From contig NZ_JAHBGE010000013.1 of assembly GCF_018390635.1 (NCBI RefSeq), positions 62,001 to 126,000 of the forward strand: 64,000 nucleotides of DNA, given 5' to 3'. The first letter of the stretch is position 1; every line of letters starts with the position of its first letter. Position numbers and translations under genes: made by a program. Origin of the DNA: Ancylobacter lacus (GTDB lineage Bacteria; Pseudomonadota; Alphaproteobacteria; Rhizobiales; Xanthobacteraceae). Shown in pieces: positions 61,982-64,000 of this stretch. The notes under the pieces are model-generated. The model saw only the letters and a list, made by a program, of their open reading frames with translations. It did not search any database and was not told the origin of the DNA.

Positions 61982-62842
61982 TCATCCCCTCCCGAATCCG
62001 GTGAAGCCGGTGCGGCGCAGATCGACCAGCCGGGCAACCACGATGACCAGCAGCAGCGACACGGCGAACAGCACGACACCCATGGCCGCACCCAGCGCCC
62101 AGGTGCCGCTCTCGCCGAACTGCTGCGCCATCGCCATGCCGTAGAGCGTGCCGTTCGGGCCGCCGAGGAAGCGGGGTGCCAGCGTCGCCGACAGGCAGGG
62201 AATGAAGCACAGCGCGAAGCCGATCAGCGTGCCGAACAGGTTCAGCGGCCAGGTGATCTCGAAGAACGCGCGCGCCGGGCTCGCCCCGAAGATGGTCGCG
62301 GCATCGATCAGCCGCTGGTCGAAATTGAGCAGCGACAGGTAGATCACCGTCACCACGATCGGCAGGTAGAGATAGACGAGGCCGATGGCGCTGGCGACAT
62401 TGGTGTACATGATCACCCGCAGCGGTGCCGCCCCGAGCGACAGCAACAGGCCATTGAGCAACCCGGCCGGCCCGAGAAGCCCCTGAAGCGCGATGATGCG
62501 CAGCACCTCGCCGGTGAGGAACGGCACGGCGAAGGCGAGCGTCAGCAACAGCTTGTAGCGTCCACCATACAGGGTAATGCCGTAGGCCACGGGCCAGGCG
62601 AGCAGGGTGCAGATCAGCGAGACGGCGCTCGCCATCGCAAGCGAGCGCACCAGAAAGGTCATGTAGGCGCCTTCGGTCGCCAGCACCTCGTAATTGTGGA
62701 GGCTGAAGTCGCGGATGATGTGGTAGTTCTCGGTTCGCCAGACGCTCAGTACCACCATGGAGACGAGCGGCAGCACGAACAGCCCGACCAGGAACACGGT
62801 GGGCATGCCGAGAAAGATGGCTGGGGCGGCGCGTCCTTTCAT
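61982..62842 (-). CDS. ABC transporter permease (PotB-like)
   Basis: A 286-residue permease with six TM helices. The EAA loop is DAATIFGASPARAFFEITWP, nearly the same as in its partner. The start overlaps the ATPase stop as ATGA. The long periplasmic segment after TM1 (RTENYHIIRDFSLHNYEVLA) is typical of PotB-type subunits. With the neighbouring genes it forms an importer for polyamines or related cationic amines. Confidence 0.9.
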   Translation of the reverse strand: MKGRAAPAIFLGMPTVFLVGLFVLPLVSMVVLSVWRTENYHIIRDFSLHNYEVLATEGAYMTFLVRSLAMASAVSLICTLLAWPVAYGITLYGGRYKLLLTLAFAVPFLTGEVLRIIALQGLLGPAGLLNGLLLSLGAAPLRVIMYTNVASAIGLVYLYLPIVVTVIYLSLLNFDQRLIDAATIFGASPARAFFEITWPLNLFGTLIGFALCFIPCLSATLAPRFLGGPNGTLYGMAMAQQFGESGTWALGAAMGVVLFAVSLLLVIVVARLVDLRRTGFTGFGRG

Positions 62843-63921
62843 CGACCATCCTCCGTCATCGGAAACAGGTCGATATCCGCCTCGTTCCAGAAGCAGGCCA
62901 CCTCGGCGCCCTGGGCGAACGCCGCCTCGCTGCGCGGCCGGCTGACGATGATCTCGCCGCCGGTCCAGCCGAGCACATATTCGGCATAGGCCCCGCGCAG
63001 GAGCACATAGCGGATCGTCGCCGTCAGCGTGTTGGCGGCGTCCGCCGGCATCTCTGCGGCAGGCTTGAGCTGAATCTTCTCGTTCTTCACATAGGCGGCA
63101 ATCCGCTTGCCGTCGGCGATGTCCGGCCGGGCCGCGCTCTCGATCCGCACGCCGTGGTCGCACAGGGCGGTTTTGCCCTGGGAAATCAGCGCGGTGCCGG
63201 TGAAGCGGTTGGAGCGCCCGACGAACTGGGCGATGAAGGCGGTTCTGGGATGATCGTAGATGGCGGTGCGCGAGGCGAAGTCCTCGATGCGCCCGCCGCG
63301 GACGACCGCGATGCGGTCGCTCATCGAGAGCGCCTCTTCCTGATTATGCGTCACATAGATGAAGGGGATGCCCAAGTCCGTCTGGTGCTTGCGGATCTCG
63401 ACCTCCATCTCCTGCCGCAGCTCGCGGTCGAGATTGGCGAGCGGTTCGTCGAGCAGCAGCACCTTGGGCCGGCCGACGAGGCCACGTCCCAGGGCAACGC
63501 GCTGCTGCTGGCCGCCGGAGAGCTGGTTCGGGTAGCGCTTTTCCAGCCCGCGCAGGGCGAGGATGCCCACGGCCCACTCGACGCGCGCCTCGATCTCGCC
63601 CTTGGGGAGCTTGAGCATGCGCAGCGGGAAGGCAAGGTTCTCGTAGACCGTGCGATGGGGGAACAGCAGGAATTCCTGAAACACCATCGCAACCCCGCGC
63701 CTGTGCGGCGGCAGCTCGGTCACGTCCTCGCCGTCTATGAGAACGCGTCCCTGCGTCGGGCGCTCGAGCCCCGCGATGATGCGCAGCAGCGTCGTCTTTC
63801 CCGAACCGCTGGGGCCGAGCAGAGAGACGAATTCCTGTTTCCCGATCGCCATATCGGCGCGATCGACCGCCCAGACGCTTCCATACTGCTTGGAAACGCC
63901 GTCGAGATGGATATAGGCCAA
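62839..63921 (-). CDS. ABC transporter ATPase (PotA-like)
   Basis: About 360 residues. Walker A is [19 protein letters not shown], signature [19 protein letters not shown], Walker [13 protein letters not shown] and H-loop [17 protein letters not shown], followed by a C-terminal OB-type regulatory domain. TTG at 63921 has GGGAG 7 bp upstream and gives [18 protein letters not shown] 63930 lies on top of that ribosome site and is less likely. It drives uptake through the two permeases. The binding protein is probably encoded just beyond the window edge. Confidence 0.88.
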   Translation of the reverse strand: MAYIHLDGVSKQYGSVWAVDRADMAIGKQEFVSLLGPSGSGKTTLLRIIAGLERPTQGRVLIDGEDVTELPPHRRGVAMVFQEFLLFPHRTVYENLAFPLRMLKLPKGEIEARVEWAVGILALRGLEKRYPNQLSGGQQQRVALGRGLVGRPKVLLLDEPLANLDRELRQEMEVEIRKHQTDLGIPFIYVTHNQEEALSMSDRIAVVRGGRIEDFASRTAIYDHPRTAFIAQFVGRSNRFTGTALISQGKTALCDHGVRIESAARPDIADGKRIAAYVKNEKIQLKPAAEMPADAANTLTATIRYVLLRGAYAEYVLGWTGGEIIVSRPRSEAAFAQGAEVACFWNEADIDLFPMTEDGR

Positions 63922-63956
63922 ACGCCGCACTCCCTGATCGAACCAACGCAGGCAAG

Positions 63957-63980
63957 GCCCGGGCCTTTGGCGGCCCGGGC
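63957..63980 (-). terminator. Hairpin between the edge gene and the ATPase gene
   Basis: GCCCGGGCC and GGCCCGGGC form a 9-bp stem with a 6-nt loop, touching the stop codon of the partial gene at the edge. It could weaken read-through and so raise the ratio of binding protein to transporter, as is common in ABC operons. Confidence 0.45.
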
Positions 63981-64000
63981 TATGGCGTGTCCTCGAAGGT
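63980..64000 (-). CDS. C-terminal tail of a partial gene (possible binding protein)
   Basis: The leftward frame entering at the right edge reads TFEDTP and stops with TAG at 63982-63980, immediately before the hairpin. Only six residues are visible. Its position upstream of PotA/B/C-like genes makes a periplasmic binding protein likely, but this is inference. Confidence 0.35.
   Translation of the reverse strand, partial: TFEDTP

Noticed and set aside
1-64000. tRNA, rRNA or CRISPR features
   Set aside because: I saw no T-loop/acceptor patterns, rRNA-like sequence or regularly spaced repeats when reading both strands. A covariance-model search would be needed to be certain.

Overview
The window is about 64 kb of very GC-rich (visually near 70% GC) bacterial chromosome with tightly packed genes, frequent 4-nt start/stop overlaps and many GTG starts. 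The gene content (GcvT-fused dimethylglycine/sarcosine dehydrogenase-like enzyme, TRAP binding protein, cyanide-insensitive-type bd oxidase, inositol-phosphate synthase linked to glycan genes, MocR and PotABC-like genes) suggests an alphaproteobacterium of the Hyphomicrobiales, possibly near Xanthobacteraceae. The taxonomy is inference. I found no rRNA, tRNA, CRISPR array, complete insertion sequence or replication origin.

Layout. 1-10.0 kb: methylated-amine catabolism (5'-truncated dehydrogenase, LysR regulator, Rieske oxygenase with a quaternary-ammonium-type active site), then a stand-alone TRAP binding protein paired with a membrane GGDEF-EAL enzyme, and a class III aminotransferase. 10.3-21.2 kb: a RiPP cluster of lasso-peptide type. 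It has an ABC exporter, a short precursor whose leader has residues in the lasso positions, an asparagine-synthetase-like cyclase, an RRE (B1) protein, a transglutaminase-like B2 protease, an HPr-kinase-like kinase, a sulfotransferase and a nucleotidyltransferase. Interleaved with these are three tandem tail-collar (MdpB-like) proteins, a GNAT acetyltransferase and a DUF6916-like protein. The predicted core lacks the usual ring acceptor at positions 7-9, so the product may not be a classical lasso peptide. This is the best candidate for an undescribed system here.

21.4-28.2 kb: an inositol/glycan cassette (inositol-3-phosphate synthase, histidine phosphatase, methyltransferase, two glycoside hydrolases, a glycosyltransferase) ending in a broken ABC transporter. 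28.2-39.4 kb: a sensor kinase, an AaeB/AaeX/AaeA-like aromatic-acid efflux set and an operon of a YdeP-like molybdoenzyme with a bd-type quinol oxidase. 39.4-45.5 kb returns to glycan genes (UDP-galactopyranose-mutase-like flavoprotein, GT87-like and GT2 transferases, GMC oxidoreductase, an acyltransferase-fold protein), as though one cassette had been split.

45.6-64 kb: an AraC regulator divergent from a 1721-residue kinase-like/ATPase/GAF/histidine-kinase protein; an SDR and pyruvate:quinone oxidoreductase; a degenerate NAD-binding gene; a small membrane protein, a 14-TM MFS pump, another SDR and its divergent LysR regulator, in a stretch with a repeated 8-bp intergenic motif; and a MocR regulator beside a PotABC-type polyamine/amine transporter that runs to the window edge. 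GC-rich perfect hairpins close many transcription units.
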